64,000 bases of DNA, taken from contig CAWAGP010000010.1 of assembly GCA_963781705.1 (NCBI GenBank), forward strand, positions 744,001 through 808,000. Direction: 5' to 3'. The notes beneath the pieces were generated by a model. That model made no database searches. It worked only from the letters and a program-made list of their open reading frames with translations, and was not told the DNA's origin. This document shows, in pieces, positions 8,207-16,829 of the stretch. This DNA is from JALYGJ01 sp963781705 (lineage in GTDB: Bacteria > Chloroflexota > Limnocylindria > Limnocylindrales > CSP1-4). The position numbers and the translations under genes were made by a program. How positions within the stretch are numbered: the stretch's first letter is position 1; each line of letters opens with the position of its first letter.

Positions 8207-10221
8207 GCGGCCACCGGCGATCGGTCCGATAGCAGACCAGCGATCTGGCCGAGGATCATGTCGTTGGTGAAGCCGGTGGCACTGATCGCGTTCGCCGGGC
8301 AGGCCGCGGCACAAACGCCGCAGCCCTGGCAGAGCGCCGCATTCACCTCGGTGACCGATCGGTCCTCGTCGAAGGTGATGGCACTGAACGGGCACAGGTC
8401 GTTACAGATGCGGCAGCCGGAGCACTTGTCTGCGTCCACCACCGCCGCGAGCGGCTCGAGGGCCATCTCGCGCTGCTGGATGCGGCCCAGGATGCGCGCG
8501 GCCGCGGCCGCACCGCTCGACACGCTCGCCGGAATGTCGCGCGGACCGAGCGCGCAGCCCGCCGCAAAGACGCCGTCGGTCATCGTCGCGACGGGGTCGA
8601 GCTTGGGGTGGCGCTCGATGATCCAACCGTCGGAGCTGCAGGTGATGCCAAACCGGCGGGCGACCTCGTGCGCATCCGGCTGCGGCTGCAGGCCGACCGA
8701 GAGCACGACCATGTCGACCGGGATGCGTCGCTGACGGCCGGCCAGCGTGTCTTCCGCCTGGACGATCAGGCGGCCATCCTGGGCCGCCTCGTCCGGCCAG
8801 CGCAACACGTCGGTGACCTCGGCCACGCGACCGCGGATGAACTGGGTGCCCTCTGCCTGGACGCGCTGGTAGAACTCGTCGAACGCCTTCCCCGGCGCGC
8901 GGATGTCGATGTAGAACTCGTACACCGTCGCGTCAGTGTGCTCGCGCACCAGGTGGGCGAACTTCATGCTCTGCATGCAGCAGATCGCCGAGCAGTAGTT
9001 GTTGTAGTTCTGGTCGCGGCTGCCGACGCAGTGGACGATGGCCACCGCGCTTGGCTCGGTCACGCCGTCGCGCAGCACGATCCTGCCGCCGGTCGGTCCG
9101 CTGGCATTACTCATCCGCTCGAACTCGAGGCTGGTGAAGACGTTTGCCAGGCGGCCGTAGCCGTACTGCTCGATGCGCCGCGCGTCGAATGTCTCGAAGC
9201 CCGTGGCGAGGACGATGTTGCCCACATTCAAGGTGATCTCTTCGGGCTGCTGGTCCAGCCTGATCGCCTGGGGCGGGCAAAGCTTTTCGCACGCCTTGCA
9301 CTTGCCGTTCTCGAAGTAGATGCACGCCTGCGGATCAAGTACCGGGTACTTGGGCACGGCCTGCGGGAACGGCCGATAGATTGCCTTGCGATAGCCGATG
9401 CCGGCCTGGTAGGCGTTGTCGACGACGACCGCCGGGCACTTCTCCTCGCAGATGCCGCAGCCGGTGCACGTGTCCGTGTCGACGTAGCGCGGCCGGTGGA
9501 GCACCTTGACCTCGAAGTTGCCGACGTAGCCCGAAACCTCGGTGACCTCGCTCCAGGTGTGCAGGGTGATGTTCGGGTGAGCGCCGGCGGTGACCATGCG
9601 CGGCGTCAGGATGCACGCGGCGCAGTCGAGCGTCGGGAAGGTCTTGTCGAACTGCGCCATGTGGCCGCCGATCGACGGCTCGCGCTCGACCAGGTGCACC
9701 GGGAAGCCGGCGTCAGCGATCTCCAGCGCAGCGGAGATGCCGGCGATACCGCCGCCGACGACGAGTGTGGCGTCGTTGATCGGCACCCTGAGTGGCTCCA
9801 GCGGGACCTGCTCACGCACCCGCAGCACGCCGCCGGCGACGATCGCCTTGGCCTTGGCCGTGGCCGCGACCTTGTCGGTGTGGACCCACGAGTCCTGCTC
9901 GCGGATGGACACCAGGTCACACAGGTACGGGTTGAGGCCGGCCTGCTCGCACGCCCCGCGGAACGTCTTCTCGTGCATGTGCGGCGAGCAGGCCGCCACG
10001 ACGACGCGCTCCAGGCCCAGCTCGTGGATGTCGTTCTCGATCAGTTCCTGGCCGAGGCTCGAGCACATGAACGGGTAGTCGCGGGCTACCACGACGCCCT
10101 GACCGGCGAGATGTTCGGCGGCCCAGTCACGCACCTCTGCGACGTCGACCGTGCCGGCGATGTTCGTGCCGCAGTGGCACACATAGACCCCGGTGCGCGG
10201 GTTGTCTGCCGCCGCGGTCAT
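8203..10221 (-). CDS. hdrA: HdrA-like FAD/iron-sulfur electron-bifurcating subunit
   Basis: 672 residues. The N-terminus has the HdrA-type VCHCGTN (C15, C17) and ACSPHMHEKTF. The FAD site GGGIAG is at 156-161, and DCAACILTPRM (C200, C203) follows. One ferredoxin-like set is CTGCGICEEKCP (252-262), and two C-terminal [4Fe-4S] motifs start at residues 600 and 631. In characterised Hdr-Mvh complexes this subunit splits hydride electrons between ferredoxin and the HdrB branch. The ATG overlaps the hdrCB stop. The 615-codon frame on the opposite strand is a GC shadow. Confidence 0.93.
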   Translation of the reverse strand: MTAAADNPRTGVYVCHCGTNIAGTVDVAEVRDWAAEHLAGQGVVVARDYPFMCSSLGQELIENDIHELGLERVVVAACSPHMHEKTFRGACEQAGLNPYLCDLVSIREQDSWVHTDKVAATAKAKAIVAGGVLRVREQVPLEPLRVPINDATLVVGGGIAGISAALEIADAGFPVHLVEREPSIGGHMAQFDKTFPTLDCAACILTPRMVTAGAHPNITLHTWSEVTEVSGYVGNFEVKVLHRPRYVDTDTCTGCGICEEKCPAVVVDNAYQAGIGYRKAIYRPFPQAVPKYPVLDPQACIYFENGKCKACEKLCPPQAIRLDQQPEEITLNVGNIVLATGFETFDARRIEQYGYGRLANVFTSLEFERMSNASGPTGGRIVLRDGVTEPSAVAIVHCVGSRDQNYNNYCSAICCMQSMKFAHLVREHTDATVYEFYIDIRAPGKAFDEFYQRVQAEGTQFIRGRVAEVTDVLRWPDEAAQDGRLIVQAEDTLAGRQRRIPVDMVVLSVGLQPQPDAHEVARRFGITCSSDGWIIERHPKLDPVATMTDGVFAAGCALGPRDIPASVSSGAAAAARILGRIQQREMALEPLAAVVDADKCSGCRICNDLCPFSAITFDEDRSVTEVNAALCQGCGVCAAACPANAISATGFTNDMILGQIAGLLSDRSPVAA

Positions 10222-11864
10222 CGCTTGACCTCGAGCGCCTGCGGCATGGGCAGCCCCTTTGGCCGCTTCTGCCGGTGCGTGTCATGGCCGCCGCCCGGCG
10301 CGGTCGTTCCGGTCGTCTCCGGCGCCACGTCCAGGCCGATGTGCCGCAGGGCGGCGCCGGCCGACACGATCTCGTTGCCGACGCCGACGTCCGCCGGCGG
10401 CAGGCCAAAGGCGAGGCCCATCAGCTGGGTGAAGAAGAGGATCGGTACGTGGTAATTCGTCCCGAAGTGGCGATCCATCTCGCCCTGGTAGGCGTCGACG
10501 TTCATCTGGCACATCGGGCACACCGTCGCCAGCAGGTCGGCGCTCTGTCGCTCAGCGCCGTCGACGATGCGCCGGATCAGCTCCCACGCAGTGGTCGGGC
10601 TGATCTGCGTCATGTGCCCGCCGCAGCACGCCGTGCGCTGCGTGAAGTCGACCACCTCAGCGCCCAATGCGGCGAGCAACTGGTCGAGCATGTGCGGCTG
10701 CTCGCGCGCCGCCCAGCGGCGGTCGTAATCGGGGCGCGAGACGAGGCAGCCAAGGTAGGGCGCGACCCGCAGGCCGTTCAGCGGGCGCGTGACATGGGCG
10801 GCAATCTCGTCCAGGCCGACATCCTCGATGAGCACCTCGAGCAGGTGGCGCACCCGGACCGCGCCCGGCGTGTAGTGCAGCCCGTCGGCCGCAAGGACCG
10901 AGTTGAGGCGGTCACGGAAGGCGGGATCGGTACGCGTGTAGCGGTCGGTCTTGGTCAGGTTGACGTAGCAGGCGCTGCACGGCGCGACGAGCGTCTGCGC
11001 GCCATCACGCTGCTGCTCCGCGAGCGCCAGGTTGCGGCCGATCAGCGCATGGCCGCGCAGCGGGCTGAGCGTCAGGTACTCCGTGGCGCCGCAGCAGTTC
11101 CAGTCGTCGATCTCGCGCAGCTGAATGCCGAGCGGCTCGACGATCGCCGCGAGCGACTCAGCGTAGGCGCGCGCGCTGCCCTCGAGCGAGCAGCCCGGGT
11201 AGTAGAGGTACTCGGTCACGCCACTGCGTCCGGATGGGGCGTCGCCAGCCTCGATCTCGCCTGCTCGGGCGAGGATCGCGCGGACTCCGGCCACGCCGCG
11301 GATGCGCTGTGGCATGAAGCCCATGCGGCCCTTGGCCAGCATGGCCATGCCCATCGGCACCAGCCCGGGCAGGCGCAGCGGATGGTGACGCAGGTAGTGC
11401 CGCGCAACCAGGCCCATCTCATAGCTGCGGCCGTAGCGGGCGATGTTGGCCACGAAGGTGTGCGAGAAGTCGGCGCCGGTCCGCTCCGGTGCTACTCCCT
11501 CTCGCTCGGCAATCGACTTGATCGCGTACATCACGTCGGGAATGTGGATCTCCTGCGGGCAGCGGATCGCGCAGAAGTAGCACGACAGGCACATCCACGG
11601 CGTGTTGCTGCGCAGCACGTCGTCGCGCAGGCCGGCCAGCACCATCGCGAACAACGCGCGCGGAGTGTGGTCCATGTCCGCGGCCGACGGACACGATCCG
11701 CCGCACGTGCCGCATTGGATGCAGCGCTCGAGTCCGGTCTCGACTGCCGCGGCGGCTCTCACTTCGTCGAGGAAGCGCGGGGCCGGCAGCCCGGGTCGCG
11801 TTCCAGGTGCGCCGGTATTCACTGGTGCGCCGGCATTCCCTGCCACTGCGTCCACGGTCGGCAC
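10218..11864 (-). CDS. HdrC-HdrB fusion protein
   Basis: 548 residues from GTG 11864, just after the ACT gene stop; no ATG is available near the N-terminus. Residues 1-200 are HdrC-like with two [4Fe-4S] motifs (C48/51/54/58 and C92/95/98/102). Residues 218-500 are HdrB-like with two CCG domains: C225, C257-C258, C296, C299, and C373, C413-C414, C449, C452. Non-cubane clusters of such CCG domains reduce disulfides in methanogens; the bacterial acceptor here is unknown. The fusion and the position directly upstream of hdrA imply an HdrABC-type complex. Confidence 0.88.
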   Translation of the reverse strand: MPTVDAVAGNAGAPVNTGAPGTRPGLPAPRFLDEVRAAAAVETGLERCIQCGTCGGSCPSAADMDHTPRALFAMVLAGLRDDVLRSNTPWMCLSCYFCAIRCPQEIHIPDVMYAIKSIAEREGVAPERTGADFSHTFVANIARYGRSYEMGLVARHYLRHHPLRLPGLVPMGMAMLAKGRMGFMPQRIRGVAGVRAILARAGEIEAGDAPSGRSGVTEYLYYPGCSLEGSARAYAESLAAIVEPLGIQLREIDDWNCCGATEYLTLSPLRGHALIGRNLALAEQQRDGAQTLVAPCSACYVNLTKTDRYTRTDPAFRDRLNSVLAADGLHYTPGAVRVRHLLEVLIEDVGLDEIAAHVTRPLNGLRVAPYLGCLVSRPDYDRRWAAREQPHMLDQLLAALGAEVVDFTQRTACCGGHMTQISPTTAWELIRRIVDGAERQSADLLATVCPMCQMNVDAYQGEMDRHFGTNYHVPILFFTQLMGLAFGLPPADVGVGNEIVSAGAALRHIGLDVAPETTGTTAPGGGHDTHRQKRPKGLPMPQALEVKR

Positions 11865-11869
11865 CTGGC

Positions 11870-12271
11870 TTACGGCACGCCCGCCAATTGCGCCTGGGTC
11901 AGCGCGGCTCTCGCCTGGACCTCGTCGTCGACGGTGAAGGCCATCTCGAGCACGCCTTCGCGCCGGCCGATGCACATCGTGCCGAGCACGTTCACGCCCG
12001 CGTTGGCCAGGCGTTCGGTCACGTCGGCGAGTCCGCCCGGCTGGTCGAGTACATCGACGACGACGGCGGCGCCCTCGATGAAGTCGTGGCCCAGGCCGCG
12101 CAGTACCTCGCGCGCGGCGTCGTCGGACGTCGTCATGAATGCGCAGGCCACGGAACCGGTGCCGGCACATGAGATGTGCGTGATGTTGATGCCGCGCGCG
12201 CCCATTGATCGGGCAAGGTGGGCGAGCTCGCCGGGCCGGTTGTCGAGTTGAACCACGAACTGGCGCTGCAT
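11870..12271 (-). CDS. tandem ACT-domain protein heading the hydrogenase operon
   Basis: 133 residues. The ATG at 12271 is preceded by GGAGG at 8 bases; the longer frame to 12337 is rejected. Residues 1-65 (FVVQLDNRPGELAHLARSM) and 66-133 (VVVDVLDQPGGLADVTERLANAGVNV) are both ACT folds, small-molecule sensor domains. No enzyme domain is attached. It is five bases upstream of hdrCB, so it is co-transcribed and could sense an amino acid or similar ligand to tune the complex. That role is inference. Confidence 0.8.
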   Translation of the reverse strand: MQRQFVVQLDNRPGELAHLARSMGARGINITHISCAGTGSVACAFMTTSDDAAREVLRGLGHDFIEGAAVVVDVLDQPGGLADVTERLANAGVNVLGTMCIGRREGVLEMAFTVDDEVQARAALTQAQLAGVP

Positions 12272-12489
12272 CCAAGCCTCCGTCGAACCTGAGAGACTCC
12301 GTTCGAATCGGCCGAACAACCGCTGCCGTGACGACACGCACGGTCACCACGTGCAACCGCTGGCAGCGTCGGCCGAACCGGCCGTGGGCGACTAGGGCCG
12401 TAGTGCCCGTCAGGTCGTGCCATTGCTCACGTGCCTCTGGGCCTCCGCGCGAGGCTGGTGGCCCTTGGGCGTCCTCCGTCGGACACCGA

Positions 12490-12495
12490 TATGCT
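12490..12495 (+). promoter_or_regulatory. -10 element (TATGCT) for a leaderless hydrolase gene
   Basis: TATGCT ends 6 bases before the ATG at 12502. No ribosome site is present. The 230-base divergent spacer to the ACT gene shows no other clear promoter. Confidence 0.45.
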
Positions 12496-12501
12496 CGTCG
12501 C

Positions 12502-13833
12502 ATGCCCGACGAAGCCGCCCGGACGGGTCTCGCGGTTCTCGACATGGCGCGCGCCGAGCGCTTCGCCGAGATCGCCGGTATGTTCCTTCCGCAGCTGCGG
12601 GCGATGGTCTCGGCCGGAGCCGTCGAGGCCGCGTGGAACGCGGTGGTGAGCGAACTCGGAGCCCTCAGTTCCGCAGGCACACCGGTCACCGAGGAGAGTG
12701 CGGCCGGCGCGACCGTCGTCAAGATCCCGCTGACGTTCGAGCACGGCGCCAGAACACTCGTCGTCAGCGTGAGCGCGTCGGGTGGCCTGTCTGGCGTCCA
12801 GGTCGCTTCGGCCGAGGCCGCCCGGCCGGTTAGCCCGTGGCTGCCGCCCACCTACGCCGATCCGGGAGCCTTCGACGAGCATGACGTTGTCGTCGGCGAT
12901 GGCCCGCTGACGGTGCCGGGCACGATGAGCGTGCCCCATGGCGCCGGCCCCTTCGCCGGGATCGTGTTGCTGTCGGGATCCGGCCCGAACGACCGCGACG
13001 GCACGGTCGGGCGCAACAAGCCGCTCAAGGACGTGGCATGGGGCCTTGCCAGCCGTGGCATAGCCGTACTACGTTTCGACAAGGTCACCCTGGCCCATCC
13101 CGCCGAGGTCATGAAGCTCGGCGACATCACGCTGAGTGCCGAGTACGGGCAGGCCGCCGCCGCCGTCCAGCTCCTCCGGCAGCACGCCGGGGTGGACGGT
13201 GAGCACGTCTTTCTCCTTGGTCACAGCCTGGGCGGCACCGTCGCCCCGCGCATCGCCGCCGGCGACACGTCGATTGCCGGACTGGTTCTTTTCGCCGGCG
13301 GGGCGGCCCCGCTGCAATGGGTGCTCGTCCGCCAGATGCGCTACCTGGCGTCACTGGATCCCGCGTCGGCGCCCGCGGCCGAGCCGGCGCTGGCTGCCAT
13401 GACTGAACGGGCAAAGGCGGTCGACAACCCCGATCTGTCGCCGGCGACGCCGAGCGACCAGCTGCCCTTCGGCCTGCCGGCCTCATATTGGCTGGACCTG
13501 CGCGCATACCGTCCGGCACAGGTTGCCGCTTCGCTGGGCCGCCCGATCCTGCTGCTCCAGGGCGGCCGCGACTACCAGGCGACCGTTGCTGACGACCTGG
13601 CCATTTGGCAGGCCGGGCTCGCCGGCACGCCCGATGTCACGATGCGCATCTACCCGGAGGACAATCACTTCTTCTTCGTCGGCAGCGGCAAGTCGTCGCC
13701 GGCCGAGCTCGAAGCGGTCCAGCACGTCGATCCGGCGGTCGTCTCCGACATCGCCGGTTGGCTGCTCGCCACCAGCCGCGCCGAGCGACCCACTCGATCC
13801 GAATCACGCGATCCGTCCCGGAGGCAGACATGA
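12502..13833 (+). CDS. alpha/beta hydrolase with N-terminal DUF3887-like domain
   Basis: 443 residues. Residues 1-110 resemble the DUF3887 domain often fused to hydrolases. The hydrolase domain has LLSGSGPNDRDG, the nucleophile elbow GHSLGG, a likely acid in GGRDYQ and a His in EDNHFF, a complete Ser-Asp-His set. I see no signal peptide or membrane anchor, so it is probably a cytoplasmic esterase or peptidase-like enzyme; the substrate cannot be told. The in-frame region before 12502 is antisense to the ACT gene and excluded. Confidence 0.82.
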   Translation: MPDEAARTGLAVLDMARAERFAEIAGMFLPQLRAMVSAGAVEAAWNAVVSELGALSSAGTPVTEESAAGATVVKIPLTFEHGARTLVVSVSASGGLSGVQVASAEAARPVSPWLPPTYADPGAFDEHDVVVGDGPLTVPGTMSVPHGAGPFAGIVLLSGSGPNDRDGTVGRNKPLKDVAWGLASRGIAVLRFDKVTLAHPAEVMKLGDITLSAEYGQAAAAVQLLRQHAGVDGEHVFLLGHSLGGTVAPRIAAGDTSIAGLVLFAGGAAPLQWVLVRQMRYLASLDPASAPAAEPALAAMTERAKAVDNPDLSPATPSDQLPFGLPASYWLDLRAYRPAQVAASLGRPILLLQGGRDYQATVADDLAIWQAGLAGTPDVTMRIYPEDNHFFFVGSGKSSPAELEAVQHVDPAVVSDIAGWLLATSRAERPTRSESRDPSRRQT

Positions 13834-14180
13834 CAGATACCGAACCATCCGCAACGCCTGTGTCCTGGCGCGATGTAACCCACAACATGCCGGTGCTGTC
13901 GAGCGACGGCGAGAGCGTCGGCCACGTGACAGAGGTACTCGGATCCCAACAGGAAGACATCTTCCATGGCATCGAGGTGCACCTCGGCCGCCTCGGCCAT
14001 CGCGTGGTGGTACTCGCCGATCAGGTGGCCTCCATCTCAACCGCGTCCGTGGTCCTGTCGCTGACCAGCGCCGAAGTCGAGGCACTGCCCGAGCACACCG
14101 AAGAGCGCGCCTTCGAACTCGGCTGGACCGGGTTACGCAAGCATCTCGGCTGGGTCGAGGAGAAGGACTGGAAGCGCTGA
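13830..14180 (+). CDS. PRC-barrel-like small protein
   Basis: 116 residues; its ATG overlaps the hydrolase stop (ATGA), and GGAGG lies at 13820-13824. The first 60 residues (MPVLSSDGESVGHVTEVLGS, FHGIEVHLG) look like a PRC-barrel/DUF2171-type beta domain. The tail GWTGLRKHLGWVEEKDWKR is charged and Trp-rich. Such proteins are common in soil Chloroflexota and Actinomycetota, and their function is generally unknown. Translational coupling ties it to the hydrolase. Confidence 0.65.
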   Translation: MTDTEPSATPVSWRDVTHNMPVLSSDGESVGHVTEVLGSQQEDIFHGIEVHLGRLGHRVVVLADQVASISTASVVLSLTSAEVEALPEHTEERAFELGWTGLRKHLGWVEEKDWKR

Positions 14181-14205
14181 CGCCAGGCTGTTCCACTCGC
14201 CCCTG

Positions 14206-14868
14206 ATGGCGAACAAGACACCTGCCGGCCTGCGCGCCTTCGTCCGCCGGCACACCAGCCTGCAGCAGACACCCGACCTTCCTGGCGTCAGGCTGCACGT
14301 CGGGGGCGACGCGATGGCGCTGTTGCAGGCGGCGGGTGCTGCACTCGGCCAGCCGGATCCGCCGCTTCCATTCTGGGCCTACCCGTGGTCGGGTGGCCTG
14401 GCCATCGCCCGCTACCTGGTCGATCATCCCGAGGTCGTTGTCGACCGGCGCGTCCTTGACGTGGCCTCCGGCAGCGGGCTATGCGCCATCGTCGCGCTGC
14501 AGCAGGGTGCTTCGGAAGCCCTGGCGGTGGATGTCGACCCGCTGGCCGGGGCGGCGATTGCCCTCAACGGTCGCGTGAACGGCGTACATCCAGCGTTTAC
14601 CAGGCGCGATGTGCTGGACCAGCCGCCGGATGGATGGGAGGTCGTGCTGGCCGGCGACATCTGCTACGAAGAGGCGATGGCGACTCGCCTGCTCGATTGG
14701 CTGAGCGATGCGGCGCGCCACGGCAGTCGCGTCCTGATCGGCGATCCGGGCCGACGTTACCTACCGGCGGGGCTGCATCGACTGGCCAGCTATCGCGTTC
14801 GAACGAGCCGCGAGATCGAGGAGTCGCTGGTCAAGGAGTCGTCGGTCTACTCGTTGGTCCCCAGCTAG
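14206..14868 (+). CDS. METTL20/ETF-beta-lysine methyltransferase-like protein
   Basis: 220 residues. A class I SAM methyltransferase. PFWAYPWSGGLAIARYL precedes motif I LDVASGSGLCAI, then VDVDPLAGAAIALN, LAGDICYE and LIGDPGRRYLP. This order is characteristic of the ETFBKMT (METTL20) group, whose known members methylate lysines of the electron-transfer-flavoprotein beta subunit. No ETF genes are in the window, so the substrate is inferred by family only. Confidence 0.75.
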   Translation: MANKTPAGLRAFVRRHTSLQQTPDLPGVRLHVGGDAMALLQAAGAALGQPDPPLPFWAYPWSGGLAIARYLVDHPEVVVDRRVLDVASGSGLCAIVALQQGASEALAVDVDPLAGAAIALNGRVNGVHPAFTRRDVLDQPPDGWEVVLAGDICYEEAMATRLLDWLSDAARHGSRVLIGDPGRRYLPAGLHRLASYRVRTSREIEESLVKESSVYSLVPS

Positions 14869-14930
14869 GCGGGTCCCAAGAAGGCAGGCGCTGTTCAGCC
14901 GGTGCACAGCGGGTTCCCAGCCGTCGCCCC

Positions 14931-14936
14931 TAACGT
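14931..14936 (+). promoter_or_regulatory. -10 element (TAACGT) for the leaderless redox operon
   Basis: TAACGT ends 7 bases before the ATG at 14944, which heads the apbE operon. No ribosome site is seen. Confidence 0.4.
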
Positions 14937-14943
14937 CCCACGC

Positions 14944-15273
14944 ATGCCAGTCAACTCGCCGCGCAATTCGCGACCTCACCCTGCCGTGGTGGCGCGCGAT
15001 CGGGCTGTACGCCGTGTTTCGCGGCTGACCGTCGCTACGGCGATCGCCGGCACTGCTGCCGCCGTTGGATTCGCCGGCCTGGCGGCCGTTACCTATGCCG
15101 GCACGACTCCGACGGCGACCACCCAGACAAACCAGGTGCAGTCCGACCAGCTCGCCAACGGTGTGGCCGCGCCGGCGCCAGCCACGGTCAATTCGCGCAA
15201 CCGCATCCAGACGGTTCAGCCGCCTGGTTACAGCAGCGGCCGGGCGCGCGTGTCCTCAGGAGGCTCGGGATGA
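14944..15273 (+). CDS. small single-pass membrane protein upstream of apbE
   Basis: 109 residues. A basic N-terminus (about 33 residues) is followed by one membrane segment, TVATAIAGTAAAVGFAGLAAV, and then an extracytoplasmic Thr/Gln/Asn-rich tail. Its stop overlaps the apbE start (ATGA). There is no FMN_bind domain. A Thr-rich stretch just after the membrane segment (GTTPTATT) only faintly recalls the S/T-G-A-T flavinylation motif. Its place as first gene of a flavin redox operon suggests an assembly or electron-transfer role; unproven. Confidence 0.65.
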   Translation: MPVNSPRNSRPHPAVVARDRAVRRVSRLTVATAIAGTAAAVGFAGLAAVTYAGTTPTATTQTNQVQSDQLANGVAAPAPATVNSRNRIQTVQPPGYSSGRARVSSGGSG

Positions 15274-16235
15274 CCATCACCTCAGCTCACTGGAACGCGA
15301 TCGGCACGAACGTCGATCTGCTCGTCTACGACGGTCCGTTGGCACCCGCGCGAGCTGCCCTCGAGGCGTTGATCGAAGCCGCCGACCGCAGCTATAGCCG
15401 ATTCCGGCCGGACAGCGAGCTGGCGCGCGTCAATGCTGCCGCCGGCGGCCGCGTCCAGGTCGGCTCTTTGTTCGCGCAGGCGCTGGAAGCCGGACTGCGC
15501 GGCGCCCGCCTGTCGGACGGCCTCGTTGACCCGACGGTCGGTCGGCTGCTCCGACTGGCTGGCTATGACGCCGACTTCGCCGAGGTGGCTCGGCGCGGTT
15601 CGGCGCCGGTCCTGAAGGTTGAATCGATCGCCGGTTGGTTGGCCATAGATTGGAACTCCCAGGCAAGCACGGTCCGAGTTCCGGCCGGAGTCGAGCTCGA
15701 CTTCGGCGCCACCGGCAAGGCGCTGCTGGTCGACCTGGGGGCCGAGGCCGCAATCCACGCACTGCCCCGTGATGCCGGCGTCCTGGTTGCCATCGGTGGT
15801 GACATTCGCATCGCCGGCGCTGTGCCTGCGCAGGGCTGGCGCGTGCGCATGGCCGAGGACAGCCGCACGCCATGGCGCGGCGGGGGAGAGGTTGCCGTCC
15901 TGCGCCAGGGCGCGCTCGCCACCTCGAGTACCACCGTGCGGCGGTGGGGTGGCCGGGGGGCGGTCATGCACCACCTCATCGATCCACGCACTGGTCGGCC
16001 GGCCAATGGGCCGTGGCGCACGGTGTCGGTCGCCGCCGCGACCTGCGTCGACGCGAACATCTGTTCGACGACCGGCGTGATGCTTGGAGAGCACGCCACC
16101 GGGTGGCTCAACGAGCGTGCCGTGCCGGCGCGGCTCGTATCGCGCACGGGCGACATCGTGCGTATCGGGGGATGGGCACCGGTACCGGTGCGTGTGGCGA
16201 TGGAAGTGCCCAGCTCGGTGAGCGCGGCGGCGTGA
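15270..16235 (+). CDS. apbE: ApbE, FAD:protein FMN transferase
   Basis: 321 residues. Transfers FMN from FAD to Thr/Ser of extracytoplasmic redox proteins. Family marks are AIGTNVDLLVYD at the N-terminus, YSRFRPDSELARVN, VDPTVGRLL, LDFGATGKALLVD, VAIGGDIRIAG, HHLIDPRTGRPA and CVDANICSTTGVMLG. No signal peptide is obvious. The operon (small membrane protein, ApbE, ferric-reductase-like protein, NuoF-like protein, ferredoxin) overlaps at nearly every junction. Confidence 0.92.
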   Translation: MTITSAHWNAIGTNVDLLVYDGPLAPARAALEALIEAADRSYSRFRPDSELARVNAAAGGRVQVGSLFAQALEAGLRGARLSDGLVDPTVGRLLRLAGYDADFAEVARRGSAPVLKVESIAGWLAIDWNSQASTVRVPAGVELDFGATGKALLVDLGAEAAIHALPRDAGVLVAIGGDIRIAGAVPAQGWRVRMAEDSRTPWRGGGEVAVLRQGALATSSTTVRRWGGRGAVMHHLIDPRTGRPANGPWRTVSVAAATCVDANICSTTGVMLGEHATGWLNERAVPARLVSRTGDIVRIGGWAPVPVRVAMEVPSSVSAAA

Positions 16236-16828
16236 GCGATCAACTGCTGTGGTTCGCCAGCCGCGGCTCCGGGATCGTGTCGCTCATCCTGCTCACCGCC
16301 GTGGGAGTGCTGGGCCTGCTGGCGGTGGCCGGTTGGCAGCGACCAGGTTGGCCGCGCTTCCTGACCGCTGATCTGCACAACAACCTCGCCCTGCTGGCGG
16401 TCGCCTTCGTTGCGGTCCACATCGTGTCTGCCGTGATTGATCCGTTCACCTCGTTGGGCATCTCGGCGGCAGTCATCCCATTCGCATCGTCGTACCGGCC
16501 ATTGTGGGTCGGCCTCGGTGTCATCTCGGTCTACCTCGTCATCGCCATGATTGCCACCAGCCTGCTGCGTGAGCGCATGGGCCAGCGTGCCTGGCGCGCC
16601 GTCCACTGGGTCGCGTATGCGGCTTGGCCGCTGGCGGTTGCCCACGCCCTCGGCTCGGGCAGTGACGCCTTCTCCGGTTGGTTCATGGCCATCGCCGCCA
16701 TGTGTGTGCTCGCCATCTCGGCGGCCCTGTCGGCGCGCATCTGGTTGGCCCGCTCCCGACGGGCCGAGCTTCCCCTGGTCGTCGCCGAGTCCCGCCTACC
16801 CACGCCATTCGTCGGGCGCGAGCGCTGA
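16232..16828 (+). CDS. ferric-reductase-like transmembrane protein
   Basis: 198 residues, GTG overlapping the apbE stop. Five or six membrane helices. His residues in helices (DLHNN, VHIVSAV, VHWVAYAAWPLAVAHAL) are placed as b-type heme ligands of the ferric-reductase/MsrQ-like fold. Probably moves electrons across the membrane between the cytoplasmic NuoF-like/ferredoxin pair and an outer flavin carrier. The tail is basic and cytoplasmic. Confidence 0.82.
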   Translation: MSDQLLWFASRGSGIVSLILLTAVGVLGLLAVAGWQRPGWPRFLTADLHNNLALLAVAFVAVHIVSAVIDPFTSLGISAAVIPFASSYRPLWVGLGVISVYLVIAMIATSLLRERMGQRAWRAVHWVAYAAWPLAVAHALGSGSDAFSGWFMAIAAMCVLAISAALSARIWLARSRRAELPLVVAESRLPTPFVGRER

Positions 16829-16829
16829 G

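Noticed and set aside
8608..10455. 615-codon open frame on the plus strand
   Set aside because: It lies wholly antisense to hdrA and the end of hdrCB, is rich in Arg/Val/Asp/His and shows no domain; a GC-driven shadow.
10275..12251. 658-codon open frame on the plus strand
   Set aside because: Antisense to the HdrC-HdrB fusion and ACT genes, whose Cys motifs are unambiguous.
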